A DNA stretch of 64,000 nt from Hahella sp. KA22 (GCF_004135205.1 NZ_CP035490.1:2125501-2189500), one strand, 5' to 3'. Positions 1-9,430 are shown, counted from the first letter of the stretch. Translations and numbers: made by a program. The notes: generated by a model not told the origin, from the sequence alone.

Positions 1-95
1 CCTTTTACGGCTCTAAGCGAAACCCCTTTCAAGACTTCCAGGTCATTAAACTTCTTATGTACGTCTGTGACTACCAGGGGGGCTTTTTCAGCCAT
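1..95 (-). CDS. Amino-acid-type ABC transporter ATP-binding protein, 5' end only
   Basis: Partial gene running off the left edge; only the first 31 codons are present. The start is the ATG at 95-93, with a GGAGG ribosome site 8 nt upstream. The peptide begins MAEKAPLVVTDVHKKF and continues with VLKGVSL. This is the A-loop region typical of the GlnQ/HisP/ArtP ATPases of polar amino-acid importers, where the aromatic residue of the HKxF motif stacks on ATP adenine. Walker A and all later motifs lie outside the window, so the substrate cannot be judged. The family call is fairly safe; which importer it is cannot be said. Confidence 0.72.
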   Translation of the reverse strand, partial: MAEKAPLVVTDVHKKFNDLEVLKGVSLRAVK

Positions 96-767
96 GTAAA
101 CCTCCGGTTGAGAGTGGGCGATGCCGACAAATCGACTTAATAATAGTAGTTAGCTCCGGCGACCACCTATTCTTTGCTTGTTGTGAGAATAGAATGTGGC
201 ATTTGAGCCTTTCATGCCAGGGTAGTCTCTTAGAAGCTACTCATCTAGGACTTCGCTAAGGGATAGGCGAGTGGCGAGGAAATCATCGAGGTAGGACATA
301 CAGATCCCAATAAGTAGCGAGCTGCAGAAGCGTACGCAAATTTGTTGGGAATATTCTGTAACCATCATATGAGCCAGACCGCTTTAACTTCTATTTGATC
401 CATAGTGCTTGCTCGTGCACAGGATGCTTTCTTGTTTTTAGAACTGAGTCTTGTTGTTCTGTCTGTTGTTATTATCACAAATCACGCTTTTTGAACTAGC
501 GGTTCCTCCGTATTCCATCCGAAAAGAATTTTAATGTCAACCAAGCGCTGACTGCGGAAATTACCTATAGATTCGTCGTTAAATTTTTAAATGGCTATTG
601 GTTTGGAGTTTGTTGATTTCTGTATGTTTTTGTTTTTGCGGTAGATTTCTGGGTGCCGCCGAGCGCCCGAATATTTTCGTTAAATTGGCGTTTCGACGGT
701 GTAATCGGACAAATGGGGGATTGTTGAAATGTCTGAATGGGTGGAAAAAGTGGGGAAATAGGAAATG
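96..767. other. Long intergenic stretch without a convincing gene
   Basis: About 670 bases, visibly richer in A/T than the genes around it (composition not computed). It should hold the promoter of the ABC ATPase gene on its left side. Plus-strand frames at 598-810 and 737-952 are low-complexity, Phe/Cys-rich and overlap the RDD gene, so I do not accept them. A 43-codon minus-strand frame at 368-237 encodes a peptide ending SLSEVLDE but lacks a ribosome site. No tRNA, terminator or insertion-sequence end was recognised. Confidence 0.5.
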
Positions 768-1277
768 CTACTTCTTTTTTTTCTTTTCGGAGGGCTTGGC
801 GGGGACATAAACGACCCTGCTCAAAGAGAAACGATCATGCCAGCTTAGTTTTTCTTTATCCCAAAGAACCCAGAGATATCCCAGACCAAGACAAACTGCA
901 GAGGCTGCTGCGCCAAAGAAGCGCAGCAGGCACTGGCTCCAGTTCACTTTGAAGCCGTCCGGGTTCTGAATACGAATGCGCCAGACTTGCATGCCCAGAG
1001 TCTGTCCGATGCGTCGCCAGAAATAGGCGAAAAAGAAGAAAGTAGCCAGGAACAGGCTGCTGGAAAGCAGCGGATCGCCGATATTTTTGCCTGCGTCAGC
1101 CTCCATCTGCATCGCCTCAGAGCCAATAACCATTCCGCGTAGAAGCATATAAATCATGGTAGTCACCAGCCAGACCGCAATCAGCAAAATGGCGTCATAA
1201 AACATAGCTGCGAGGCGGCGCCACAGAGGGGCGGGTTGGAGCTGCGCGGGGTCTTCCGGAAAGCGATTCGATAGCAT
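768..1277 (-). CDS. RDD family inner-membrane protein
   Basis: 169 residues from the ATG at 1277; a TTG six codons upstream is a less likely start. The N-terminal WRRLAAMFYD has the Arg...Asp pattern that names the RDD family. Three hydrophobic spans lie near residues 28-50, 72-90 and 122-138, with RRIGQTLGMQ between spans two and three, also typical of the family. RDD proteins are small integral membrane proteins; some have been linked to Na+/H+ exchange, but no function can be assigned here. The tail ends in five lysines encoded by an A-rich run just before the stop. It lies downstream of the UbiA-type gene on the same strand, about 75 nt away, so the two may be co-transcribed. Confidence 0.85.
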   Translation of the reverse strand: MLSNRFPEDPAQLQPAPLWRRLAAMFYDAILLIAVWLVTTMIYMLLRGMVIGSEAMQMEADAGKNIGDPLLSSSLFLATFFFFAYFWRRIGQTLGMQVWRIRIQNPDGFKVNWSQCLLRFFGAAASAVCLGLGYLWVLWDKEKLSWHDRFSLSRVVYVPAKPSEKKKKK

Positions 1278-1353
1278 AAAAGTGAGGACTCTCAAGGCGA
1301 CTGAAAACTGCGGCGGGACTATACCACAGGTGACTTTTTCTGTCCCGGCGCGA

Positions 1354-2220
1354 TCAAATGGAAAGTATGTGGCACAGCGCGGTGACGCCTGTCAGTCTGC
1401 CCGCCAATTGCGGCAGGTTATGGCGGGACGCGGCGCTTTGCATCTGCAGGAGTCGATACGTGAGAAACATGGCGGGAACGAGCGAGCCTGTCATCCACAG
1501 TGGCGAGTTCAAGTGGCCCAAAGACATCAGAGTGATATACCCGGCGGCGGTTAATCCCAGAAGAGCCAGAAACGCCATTTTGGCTCGGGGGAGTCCCAAT
1601 ATAGAAGAAAGCGTACGATCGCCATGGCGCAGATCTTTTTCTATATCCCGGATTTCATTCGCCATTAACACCAGGGAGATTAGTGGTCCGAAGGCTATTG
1701 AGTCCAAAAGCAACGTTTGCGACCAATTTCCTGTCGCGCTGAATCCCGCGCCGGTAATCAAAAGCGGGCCCATCAATACAAAAACCAATATTAACCCCAA
1801 GCCCCGGCGTTTCAGGTTAAAAGGTTCAATGGTATACGCCAGACACCCCGCAAAACCGGCTATGGCTAATAATGCGATTACTGGCCCTCTCATAAACATA
1901 ATGACGCCTCCCAGAATCGCAGCGAAGGCGAAGCAGGCCATTCCCAGGGCGAAATTGTGACGAATGGCGTGAATCTGGTCGGAGCATAGGCGCAGCTCGG
2001 GCTGGCGTTGATCGCTCCAGTCATTGATGAGGTTTACTCCGCATTGCGCCAGCAGTGTTGCAGTGAAAGTCAGAGCAGAGAGTAGTACTGAGAAGTCGGT
2101 GTCAGAGTATGTGCGGGCGAAAGCGATGCTACAGCAGGCGACGGCGATGATCAGGGAAAATGGCCGTAATGCTGAGGTGAATTTGTATTTGTGGGTCGTC
2201 GAGGAGGCTGCGGCTGTCAT
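1354..2220 (-). CDS. UbiA-family membrane prenyltransferase
   Basis: 288 residues, almost wholly hydrophobic, with about eight membrane spans. The two Asp-rich motifs that bind prenyl diphosphate through Mg2+ are visible: NLINDWSDQ in the first third and ANEIRDIEKD near residue 190. The second is followed by RTLSSILG, as in the MenA/UbiA superfamily, whose members attach an isoprenoid tail to an aromatic acceptor in quinone, haem or chlorophyll-type pathways. No quinone-biosynthesis gene adjoins it, so the acceptor is unknown. MenA-like (naphthoquinone) is one possibility because of the NDWSD form of motif one. The start is the ATG at 2220; no strong ribosome site is seen. Confidence 0.85.
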   Translation of the reverse strand: MTAAASSTTHKYKFTSALRPFSLIIAVACCSIAFARTYSDTDFSVLLSALTFTATLLAQCGVNLINDWSDQRQPELRLCSDQIHAIRHNFALGMACFAFAAILGGVIMFMRGPVIALLAIAGFAGCLAYTIEPFNLKRRGLGLILVFVLMGPLLITGAGFSATGNWSQTLLLDSIAFGPLISLVLMANEIRDIEKDLRHGDRTLSSILGLPRAKMAFLALLGLTAAGYITLMSLGHLNSPLWMTGSLVPAMFLTYRLLQMQSAASRHNLPQLAGRLTGVTALCHILSI

Positions 2221-2392
2221 AGCTTTAGGATTATCAAATGGTTACCTGCAAGCATAATCAAAAACTCCTAAAAATTAACTTTTAATAATGCAAAGTCGTT
2301 AAAGAAAACGCGCTATCTGACGCTAACTATATTGCCCTCGTTGAAAATGGCTTTACGGGAGGGCGTAAATAGTTTTGGGGGAGGGCGTTTAC

Positions 2393-3736
2393 ATGCACTT
2401 TGCAATGCCGGCGATAAATAATCTGCTTTCTGGTTCCAATCATGGCTCTGGTTCTGAAGCATCTGAGAAGATGCGTCATGGCAAGGGCGCGGGCGGCAAT
2501 ATCGTCGCATATGATTTCAGTTACTCCAGCACAGAAGTTTCCTATAGCCAAAGCGGCGGCGGACGGGATTTTTCCGTTCGTGTTTTTGAGGCCAGGATGT
2601 CGGGGCGTCTCGCCAGCTTTGGAGTAAAGCCCGCCAATGACTCTTATCAGCCACAAGTTCCCACTCCCCAAGATGTTGCTAACAAAGTTCTGGGCTTTGT
2701 AGAAAAGAGAATTGAAAACGCCGCCCGTAACGGCGCCTCGCCGGAAGATTTGGAAAGCCTGTTTGCTCAAGCTGCTGAAGGCGTTGATCGCGGATACGCA
2801 GAAGCGCTGGAGGAATTGGACGCCCGCGGCTTGATTACGGATGAGCTGCAAGAAGATATCGATGCAGGATATCAGCTGATTCAGGATGGCCTGGCGGGAT
2901 TGCGCGAGCGCTTTCTGCCTTCAGACAGTCCCACTGATCCTCAGCCCCAAACGCAAGAGCCTGATGTGGTCTATGTGCCGCCGGGATATGGCGAGCCGGA
3001 TGTCATTTACGTTCCTGACGGGTATAACGGCCCTCAGGGCTCAAATTCAGATTCTGACTCCAGCGCTTCTCAGACTGGCGGCGATGCCCCATCCCGCCTT
3101 GGCGGTATTGCTGAAGCATTGTCCGCCAGACGTTCATCTCTTTACGCCGCGAATGTTGGCATAAACGTGCAGACTCAGGATGGCGATAACGTGCGCATTC
3201 GCATGGTGGAAGCATCCGGTTCACAGTCCTCACTGAATTATCGTCGTGGAGAAAATGGCGAGGCCATGCAGTTCTCCAGCAACAGCTTCAGAGTCGGCTC
3301 TTTTGAGTTCTCCGTTGATGGCGAGTTGGATGAGGATGAGCTGAATGCGCTGGCGGATATGCTGCAGCAAGTTGAGGGGATTGCCGCCTCTTTCTTCGGC
3401 GGTGATATGGACGCAGCCTTTTCCGCGGCAATGGAGATGAACGTAGATGGCAGTGAAATCGCTAATTACGCCATCAATATGCGCAGTCTGCAGTATGAGC
3501 GTGTGGATACAGCATACCGCCGCACTGAAGGCGCTGGCGACGCCTTCCAGTCTTTGGCGAAACACCGGGATATGTTGGCGGACTCTTTGAATAAAGCCTC
3601 TATGTTCGCTGATCCGGCTCGACTGGTGCATGAGTTCCTGAGCCAGATGTTGCAAACCCGTCAGGATGAAGCTCCCGCCTACCAGACACAGTACGTGGAC
3701 TTCGCGAAAGAGTTGCTGGAGCGCATGTCCGCGTAA
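2393..3736 (+). CDS. DUF5610-like domain protein of unknown function
   Basis: 447 residues from the ATG at 2393, which has GGGGGAGGG just upstream; a TTG at 2375 is in frame but worse placed. No signal peptide is evident. Residues about 85-175 form a helical, acidic segment (ANKVLGFVEKRIENA, then ITDELQEDIDAGYQLI) that resembles the DUF5610 family. A Pro/Tyr linker follows with two 12-residue repeats at 2957-3028 (EPDVVYVPPGYG, EPDVIYVPDGYN), then a Ser/Asp-rich spacer. A second domain starts near residue 240 and ends in a helical tail. Function is unknown. A strong hairpin follows the stop, so it is probably transcribed alone. Confidence 0.75.
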   Translation: MHFAMPAINNLLSGSNHGSGSEASEKMRHGKGAGGNIVAYDFSYSSTEVSYSQSGGGRDFSVRVFEARMSGRLASFGVKPANDSYQPQVPTPQDVANKVLGFVEKRIENAARNGASPEDLESLFAQAAEGVDRGYAEALEELDARGLITDELQEDIDAGYQLIQDGLAGLRERFLPSDSPTDPQPQTQEPDVVYVPPGYGEPDVIYVPDGYNGPQGSNSDSDSSASQTGGDAPSRLGGIAEALSARRSSLYAANVGINVQTQDGDNVRIRMVEASGSQSSLNYRRGENGEAMQFSSNSFRVGSFEFSVDGELDEDELNALADMLQQVEGIAASFFGGDMDAAFSAAMEMNVDGSEIANYAINMRSLQYERVDTAYRRTEGAGDAFQSLAKHRDMLADSLNKASMFADPARLVHEFLSQMLQTRQDEAPAYQTQYVDFAKELLERMSA

Positions 3737-3755
3737 GCGAAATTCGCCTTTTACT

Positions 3756-3783
3756 ACGGCGCAGCTTAACCAAGCTGCGCCGT
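3756..3783 (+). terminator. Hairpin terminator after the DUF5610-like gene
   Basis: A perfect 12-bp inverted repeat (ACGGCGCAGCTT at 3756-3767 and its complement at 3772-3783) closes a four-base loop 20 nt after the stop codon. A short T-rich stretch follows. It separates this gene from alaS. Confidence 0.7.
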
Positions 3784-3958
3784 TTGCGTATTAAGCCCCG
3801 CCACCATTCATCGCTATATGTAAAATTGCGCATTTCATAATCTACAGGGCCGTTTTTTACCCCGCAGGTTCTATGGTAGAGTACGCAGCTCAGCCTTTTG
3901 CGCGCAACTCAGTCATCGCGCGGGTCTCACTATTGAAATCACCCAGAACGGAACAGGT

Positions 3959-6589
3959 ATGAAGAGTTCAGAATTACGCAGCGCCTTTTTAAAGTATTTT
4001 CAGCGTAACGGGCACGAAGTTGTCGCCAGTAGTTCGCTGGTTCCGGCGGATGATCCTACATTGCTGTTCACTAACGCCGGCATGAATCAGTTCAAAGACG
4101 TATTTCTGGGCAAGGATAAGCGTAGTTATGACCGGGCGACCACTTCGCAAAAGTGCGTGCGCGCAGGCGGCAAGCACAACGACCTGGAGAATGTCGGCTA
4201 TACCGCTCGTCACCACACATTCTTCGAGATGCTGGGCAACTTCAGCTTTGGCGACTACTTCAAGCGCGAAGCGATCAATTATGCATGGGAATTCTTGACT
4301 TCATCGGACTGGCTCAATATCGATAAGAGCAAGTTGACCGTGACGGTCTACGCCTCCGATGACGAATCCTATGATATCTGGGCCAATGAAATTGGCGTGC
4401 CGAAAGAGCGCATTATTCGTATCGGCGATAACAAGGGCGCGCCCTATGCGTCGGACAACTTCTGGCAGATGGGCGACACCGGCCCCTGCGGCCCTTGTAC
4501 CGAAATCTTCTACGACCACGGACCGCACATCGCGGGCGGACCTCCTGGCAGCCCGGATGAAGATGGCGACCGCTTCATTGAAATCTGGAACGTGGTTTTC
4601 ATGCAGTTCAATCGCACCGCCGATGGTGAGATGCATCCGCTTCCCAAGCCGTCTGTGGACACCGGGATGGGCCTTGAGCGGATCTCAGCCCTGATGCAAG
4701 GCGTGCACTCTAACTATGAGATTGACCTTTTCCAGGAGTTGTTGGCCGAAGCTTCCAAGGTGCTTGGCGGCGCCTCTACAGAGGAGCCTGCGCTGCGGGT
4801 TATCGCTGACCATATTCGTTCCAGCTCGTTCCTGATTGCTGATGGCGTGCTGCCTGAAAATATCGGACGTGGCTCCGTATTGCGCCGTATTATTCGGCGC
4901 GCCGCCCGCTACGGAAACAAAGTGGGCGCGACTGAGCCTTTCTTGCATAAGTTGGTCGCTAAGCTTGTGGCGTTGATGGGCGACGCTTATCCAGAGCTTA
5001 AATCATCTCAAAGCAAGATTGAAAAGACTCTGCTGTTGGAAGAAGAGCAATTCGCCAAGACGCTGGATAAGGGCTTGAAGTTGTTGGAGCACGAGTTGGA
5101 GCAGCTCAAAGGCTCCACCATTCCGGGTAAAACGATTTTTACTCTTTATGATACCTATGGATTTCCGGTGGAGCTGACCAACGACATCGCACGAGAAAGA
5201 AGTCTGGCGATGGATATGGATGGCTACGAAGTAGAAATGGAAGCTCAACGTAAGCGCGCGCGCGAAGCAGGGTCTTTTGGAGTGGACTACAACGCCGGCC
5301 TGAACATAGACGTGTCCTCTGAATTCACGGGATATACCGAACTTGCCGGCAGCTATAAGGTGCAGGCTTTGTTCGCCGGTTCAGACAAGGCTGACGCCCT
5401 GACTGCTGGTCAACAAGGCGTGGTCGTGCTGGATAAGACGCCGTTTTACGCGGAGTCGGGCGGTCAGGTGGGCGATACCGGCGTGCTGAAAACCGATACC
5501 GGTGTATTTATCGTCAAAGACACCAAAAAAGAAGGTTCGGCGATTGTGCATATCGGCGCGGTCACCGAAGGGGAAATCAAAGCGGATCAAACTGCAACGG
5601 CGGAAGTAGATCGTCATAAGCGTAAAGCCACGGCGCTCAATCACTCTGCTACGCACTTGTTGCACGCGGCTTTACGTAAAGTGTTGGGAGACCATGTCGC
5701 CCAGAAAGGCTCTTTGGTAGATCCAGAGCGTTTGCGTTTTGACTTTGCGCACTTTGAGCCGATGACGCAGGAGCAGATTCGTCAGGTGGAATCCATCGTT
5801 AATGCGCAGATTCGCGCCAATACGCCGGTTTCTACGGAAGTTATGGGAATGGATGCCGCGCGGGAACGTGGCGCAATGGCGCTGTTCGGTGAAAAGTATG
5901 GCGATACCGTGCGTGTTCTGGCGATGGGCGAGAGCGATTTCTCTATCGAACTGTGTGGAGGTACTCACGTTGAGCGCACTGGCGATATCGGCATGTTTGT
6001 GGTTGCCAGTGAAGCAGGGACTGCCGCTGGCGTGCGTCGTATTGAAGCGTTGACGGGGCAACCGGCGGAGAACTGGGTGCAGTCCAGTGACGCATTGTTG
6101 CGGGATATCGCCGCGTTGGTGAAAGGCAATCGCGAGACGGCGGCGGATAAAGTTCGCGCCCTGATTGAACGGTCCCGTCAGTTAGAGAAAGAAGTGGATC
6201 AGGTTAAAGCCAAACTGGCCAGTTCCGCAGGCAGCGATCTGGCGGCTTCCGCGGTAGACGTAAAAGGCCTCAAAGTGCTTGCCGCCAAGTTAGATGGCGT
6301 TGATCGCAAGGCATTAATGGACACTGTCGATCAATTGAAAAACAAGCTGGGGCAGGCCGTTGTGTTGCTGGCGTCTGTTGAAGACGGTAAAGCGTCGTTG
6401 GTGGCTGGCGTTACGAAAGCGGAATCTGCGAAAGTAAAAGCCGGAGATCTGGTGAAAATGGTAGCTGAGCAACTGGGCGGCAAAGGCGGTGGGCGTCCGG
6501 ACATGGCCCAGGGCGGCGGCGTGGAGCTGGATAAGCTTGATGCGGCGCTGGCCTCTGTCAATGCGTGGGTGGAAGCGCAACTGGGTTAA
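3959..6589 (+). CDS. alaS: Alanyl-tRNA synthetase
   Basis: 876 residues, the usual bacterial length. It charges tRNA-Ala with alanine in the cytoplasm. The class II catalytic domain begins at the N-terminus (LRSAFLKYF, then TNAGMNQFK and [18 protein letters not shown]). The editing domain carries the zinc/hydrolysis motifs HSATH (near residue 563) and CGGTH (near 665). The C-terminal oligomerisation/DHHA1 part ends with the Gly-rich [15 protein letters not shown] block. The ATG at 3959 follows AACGGAACAGGT. Gene order alaS-lysC-csrA-tRNA-Ser-tRNA-Arg is conserved in many gammaproteobacteria, which supports the call. Confidence 0.98.
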   Translation: MKSSELRSAFLKYFQRNGHEVVASSSLVPADDPTLLFTNAGMNQFKDVFLGKDKRSYDRATTSQKCVRAGGKHNDLENVGYTARHHTFFEMLGNFSFGDYFKREAINYAWEFLTSSDWLNIDKSKLTVTVYASDDESYDIWANEIGVPKERIIRIGDNKGAPYASDNFWQMGDTGPCGPCTEIFYDHGPHIAGGPPGSPDEDGDRFIEIWNVVFMQFNRTADGEMHPLPKPSVDTGMGLERISALMQGVHSNYEIDLFQELLAEASKVLGGASTEEPALRVIADHIRSSSFLIADGVLPENIGRGSVLRRIIRRAARYGNKVGATEPFLHKLVAKLVALMGDAYPELKSSQSKIEKTLLLEEEQFAKTLDKGLKLLEHELEQLKGSTIPGKTIFTLYDTYGFPVELTNDIARERSLAMDMDGYEVEMEAQRKRAREAGSFGVDYNAGLNIDVSSEFTGYTELAGSYKVQALFAGSDKADALTAGQQGVVVLDKTPFYAESGGQVGDTGVLKTDTGVFIVKDTKKEGSAIVHIGAVTEGEIKADQTATAEVDRHKRKATALNHSATHLLHAALRKVLGDHVAQKGSLVDPERLRFDFAHFEPMTQEQIRQVESIVNAQIRANTPVSTEVMGMDAARERGAMALFGEKYGDTVRVLAMGESDFSIELCGGTHVERTGDIGMFVVASEAGTAAGVRRIEALTGQPAENWVQSSDALLRDIAALVKGNRETAADKVRALIERSRQLEKEVDQVKAKLASSAGSDLAASAVDVKGLKVLAAKLDGVDRKALMDTVDQLKNKLGQAVVLLASVEDGKASLVAGVTKAESAKVKAGDLVKMVAEQLGGKGGGRPDMAQGGGVELDKLDAALASVNAWVEAQLG

Positions 6590-6710
6590 TTCCGCGCATT
6601 CGAAAGACGAAGGCAGGGAGAATAAGCGGGCGCGCCCAGGGCGACGCCCCGAGCAAAGGGAAGTGTGTGACGAAAAAATGTAATTACTAAGACGGAAAGA
6701 TAGAAACATT

Positions 6711-7937
6711 ATGGCCCTACTGGTTCAAAAGTTCGGAGGCACTTCTGTCGGTAGCGTGGAGCGTATCGAGAAGGTCGCGGACAAAGTAAAAAAGTTTAGA
6801 GAAGAAGGTCATGACTTGGTGGTGGTGGTGTCGGCGATGTCCGGCGAAACCAACCGGCTGATCGGGCTGGCCAAGGACATAATGGATGAGCCGACTCCAA
6901 GAGAGTTGGACGTTCTGGTCTCCACCGGCGAGCAAGTGACCATCGCGCTGCTATGTATGGCGCTGCACAAGCGCGGCTGCGAAGCGCGTTCATATACCGG
7001 CGGACAGGTTCGCATCCTTACGGATAACGCCCACACTAAGGCCCGCATTCTTGAAATTGACGAAAACAACATTCGTGCTGATCTGGATGCAGGTCGTGTA
7101 GTTGTCGTAGCTGGATTCCAGGGCGAAGACGAGAACGGCAATATCACCACGCTTGGCCGCGGCGGCTCGGATACTACCGGCGTTGCTCTGGCGGCGGCGT
7201 TGAAGGCGGATGAGTGTCAGATTTATACCGACGTGGACGGCGTTTACACCACGGACCCGCGCGTCGTGGACAGCGCGCGCAGACTCGACAGCATTACCTT
7301 TGAGGAAATGCTGGAGATGGCGAGCCTGGGCTCCAAAGTTTTGCAAATACGCTCGGTGGAGTTCGCCGGCAAATATAACGTTCCCTTACGTGTCCTTTCA
7401 TCGTTTGAAGACGGTCCGGGCACGCTGATAACAACAGAGGATGATGAGAATATGGAGCAACCCATAGTATCGGGCATAGCTTTCAACCGCGATGAAGCCA
7501 AACTGACCGTATCCGGCGTGCCGGATATTCCTGGCGTGGCGTCAAAGATCCTGAAGCCGATCAGCGACGCTAACATTGAGGTGGATATGATCGTGCAGAA
7601 CGTGGGTGAAGATAATCACACAGACTTCACTTTCACTGTGCACCGCAATGACTTCAACAAGGCCAAAGCAATCCTTGAGAAGCTCTGTAAGGAGCTTGAG
7701 GCCAGAGAGGTGAAGGGGGATAGCAAGATCGCCAAAGTCTCCATCGTCGGCGTCGGCATGCGCTCTCACGCAGGCGTCGCCACCACGATGTTCGAGGCGC
7801 TTTCCAAAGAAGGCATCAACATCCAAATGATCTCCACTTCAGAGATCAAAGTTTCTGTCGTGATCGATGAAAAATATCTGGAATTGGCGGTTAGAAGCCT
7901 GCACGGCGCTTTCGAATTGAGCGAAAAACCGGCGTAA
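6711..7937 (+). CDS. lysC: Aspartate kinase
   Basis: 408 residues. It phosphorylates L-aspartate, the first step to lysine, methionine, threonine and diaminopimelate. The kinase domain starts with KFGGTSVGS (residues 7-15), which binds ATP and aspartate. GRGGSDTTGVALAAAL (near residue 150) and YTDVDGVYTTDPR (near 170) are also typical. Two ACT domains in the C-terminal 150 residues (GVPDIPGVASKIL; IVGVGMRSHAGVA) bind the allosteric amino acids. There is no homoserine dehydrogenase fusion, so this is the monofunctional Pseudomonas-type enzyme. It lies between alaS and csrA on the same strand. Confidence 0.97.
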   Translation: MALLVQKFGGTSVGSVERIEKVADKVKKFREEGHDLVVVVSAMSGETNRLIGLAKDIMDEPTPRELDVLVSTGEQVTIALLCMALHKRGCEARSYTGGQVRILTDNAHTKARILEIDENNIRADLDAGRVVVVAGFQGEDENGNITTLGRGGSDTTGVALAAALKADECQIYTDVDGVYTTDPRVVDSARRLDSITFEEMLEMASLGSKVLQIRSVEFAGKYNVPLRVLSSFEDGPGTLITTEDDENMEQPIVSGIAFNRDEAKLTVSGVPDIPGVASKILKPISDANIEVDMIVQNVGEDNHTDFTFTVHRNDFNKAKAILEKLCKELEAREVKGDSKIAKVSIVGVGMRSHAGVATTMFEALSKEGINIQMISTSEIKVSVVIDEKYLELAVRSLHGAFELSEKPA

Positions 7938-8049
7938 TTTTGGATAAAACATTGGCTTTTGCCTGGAAATAACTAAAATAGGCGACCTGTGTGATGCAGG
8001 TCGCACGTAAATATAGAAAAAGATCAACCGGAATCCGCAATTTCTTAAC

Positions 8050-8071
8050 GACGGTTATTAACCGTCCTTTT
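8050..8071 (+). terminator. Probable terminator after lysC
   Basis: A 7-bp stem (GACGGTT, 8050-8056; AACCGTC, 8060-8066) with a three-base loop is followed by CTTTT. Another 8-bp hairpin lies upstream at 7982-8004. The distance of about 110 nt from the lysC stop lowers confidence. csrA has its own promoter space downstream. Confidence 0.5.
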
Positions 8072-8201
8072 AAAAATCGGATTCTCGATAATAATAAAAA
8101 AGTGCAGTAGGTTGACGAAGGGCTTGTAGAGCGCAGTAAATCTACAAGTAATCGACAATTAGGTCATTTTTTGGAATAGGTCGTTCTTTAAGGAGAATAA
8201 G

Positions 8202-8405
8202 ATGCTAATCTTAACCCGCCGTGTAGGCGAAACTCTGATGGTTGGTGATGATGTAACCGTTACCGTTCTGGGGGTGAAGGGTAATCAGGTGCGTATCGGC
8301 GTTAATGCGCCGAAAGAAGTAGCTGTACACCGCGAAGAAATTTATCAGCGTATCCAGCGTGAGAAGTCTGCTCAGGCTGGCGAGTCGGACCATCAGGACG
8401 ATTAA
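8202..8405 (+). CDS. csrA: Carbon storage regulator CsrA (RsmA), RNA-binding
   Basis: 67 residues. A homodimer that binds ANGGA motifs in mRNA leaders and controls translation and stability, affecting motility, biofilm and central metabolism. The sequence begins [16 protein letters not shown], as in nearly all CsrA proteins. The two RNA-contact sites are present: Leu4/Arg6 at the N-terminus and VAVHREEIY with Arg44. The acidic tail (GESDHQDD) is variable. The ATG at 8202 has a clear AAGGAGA ribosome site. The 264-nt leader is long enough for regulated promoters. Three tRNA genes follow, as in many relatives. Confidence 0.98.
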   Translation: MLILTRRVGETLMVGDDVTVTVLGVKGNQVRIGVNAPKEVAVHREEIYQRIQREKSAQAGESDHQDD

Positions 8406-8411
8406 TTGACG

Positions 8412-8464
8412 GTACCACAAACTTTTTTTGAATAAGGACTATCATTCTTAAAATTTTGTGGTAC
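8412..8464. repeat. Inverted repeat spanning the csrA-tRNA junction
   Basis: A perfect 10-nt inverted repeat, GTACCACAAA at 8412-8421 and TTTGTGGTAC at 8455-8464, flanks a 33-nt T/A-rich centre. It begins 6 nt after the csrA stop and ends where the -10 region (TACTAT) of the tRNA promoter should be. It may act as csrA terminator, tRNA promoter region, or both. Confidence 0.6.
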
Positions 8465-8482
8465 TATACGCCCCGCTTTTGC

Positions 8483-8572
8483 GGAGAGATGGCCGAGAGG
8501 CTGAAGGCGCGCCCCTGCTAAGGGCGTATGGGGGAAACCTCATCGAGGGTTCGAATCCCTCTCTCTCCGCCA
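8483..8572 (+). tRNA. tRNA-Ser (anticodon GCU)
   Basis: 90 nt including an encoded CCA. The acceptor stem GGAGAGA (8483-8489) pairs with TCTCTCC (8562-8568). The anticodon loop reads CTGCTAA, giving anticodon GCU for AGC/AGU serine codons. It has the long variable arm of class II tRNAs and a TTCGAAT T-loop. Confidence 0.97.
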
Positions 8573-8589
8573 CTTTAAGTTTTTGATGC

Positions 8590-8666
8590 GCGCTCGTAGC
8601 TCAGCTGGATAGAGTACCTGGCTACGAACCAGGCGGTCGGAGGTTCGAATCCTCCCGAGCGCGCCA
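8590..8666 (+). tRNA. tRNA-Arg (anticodon ACG), copy 1
   Basis: 77 nt with encoded CCA. The acceptor stem GCGCTCG pairs with CGAGCGC. The anticodon arm is CCTGG CTACGAA CCAGG, so the anticodon is ACG (wobble A becomes inosine, reading CGU/CGC/CGA). Identical to the copy at 8698-8774. Confidence 0.97.
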
Positions 8667-8697
8667 TTTAAAATCTTATAAGTTGTCAATTTGTTGC

Positions 8698-8774
8698 GCG
8701 CTCGTAGCTCAGCTGGATAGAGTACCTGGCTACGAACCAGGCGGTCGGAGGTTCGAATCCTCCCGAGCGCGCCA
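8698..8774 (+). tRNA. tRNA-Arg (anticodon ACG), copy 2
   Basis: Base-for-base repeat of the tRNA-Arg at 8590-8666, separated from it by a 31-nt spacer. Tandem argV-type copies at this place are common in gammaproteobacteria. Confidence 0.97.
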
Positions 8775-9139
8775 TCTCTTAACTGTTTTTTGCAGTATCT
8801 AAAAAAGTAGATGTTAGGAAGCCAATCGCGGCTTCAGGGTAAGATATCTACAAACCAAATTTTTTAATTTTCAATCCAGTTCAATCTCCTTTCTTTAATG
8901 CCGTTTTTCTTCACCGGCGCATCATTGTTTTTCAAGCTATGGTGTTGAGTTCTCAGTTTTTTTAGGTTTTTTCGTCAATAGGGGAAAACCGAAGTTTTAC
9001 GGTTGCGCACCCCTGGTTTTATCGGTATCTTACGCAAGATTTGCCGCCGAGAAGCGGCCCTGCGTTTGTTCTTTAAGCACATGGAATGCCTCTTCGTTGG
9101 CGTCTTCATGCTGGTATATCAAAGACAGGTATCGATCAT
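8775..9139. other. Intergenic region between tRNA-Arg and oadG
   Basis: 365 bases. It holds a nested inverted repeat (GTAGAT at 8807-8812 with ATCTAC at 8846-8851; inside it GAAGCC at 8818-8823 with GGCTTC at 8830-8835), which may end the tRNA transcript or be a small structured leader. T-rich runs follow. The oad promoter should lie in the right half; no clear -35/-10 or sigma-54 motif was found. Confidence 0.4.
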
Positions 9140-9388
9140 ATGAATGAGCTTTTTCAGCAGGCGGTCACCCTGATGGTAGCGGGAATGGGATTCGTATTCG
9201 TATTCCTGGCTATACTGGTCGGCGCAACCAATTTGATGTCGAAAGTCGTCAATCGCCTGGCGCCGGAAATTCAGGTAGTCCCCCCTCCCACCGCAGGCAA
9301 CCCCACGCCGCCTCCGAATAACAATAACGACACGATGGCTGTTATCGCAGCCGCAATCGCTAAACACCGTTCACGCCACAAGAAGTGA
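9140..9388 (+). CDS. oadG: Oxaloacetate decarboxylase gamma chain
   Basis: 82 residues from the ATG at 9140; an in-frame upstream ATG at 9086 would add an unlikely basic stretch. One N-terminal membrane span (ALTLMVAG-type segment, residues about 8-32) is followed by a Pro/Asn-rich linker and a basic tail. This is the layout of OadG, the small subunit that anchors the alpha chain to the beta channel and assembles the Na+ pump. It is first in an oadGAB operon, the usual order. The sequence itself is weakly conserved, so the call leans on context. Confidence 0.9.
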   Translation: MNELFQQAVTLMVAGMGFVFVFLAILVGATNLMSKVVNRLAPEIQVVPPPTAGNPTPPPNNNNDTMAVIAAAIAKHRSRHKK

Positions 9389-9430
9389 ACGCAAGGAAAT
9401 TCGCGAGAGTAAACGAAAGGCTAATAACCC

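Noticed and set aside
598..952. Two short plus-strand frames (598-810 and 737-952)
   Set aside because: One is a Cys/Phe-rich low-complexity peptide, the other overlaps the RDD gene end; neither has a ribosome site.
1358..1960. 200-codon plus-strand frame across the UbiA-type gene
   Set aside because: Antisense to a gene with both Asp-rich motifs; composition is basic and random-looking.
8590..8774. Duplicated tRNA-Arg as the two ends of an integrated element
   Set aside because: Only 31 nt lie between the copies, so nothing is inserted; this is a normal tandem tRNA array.
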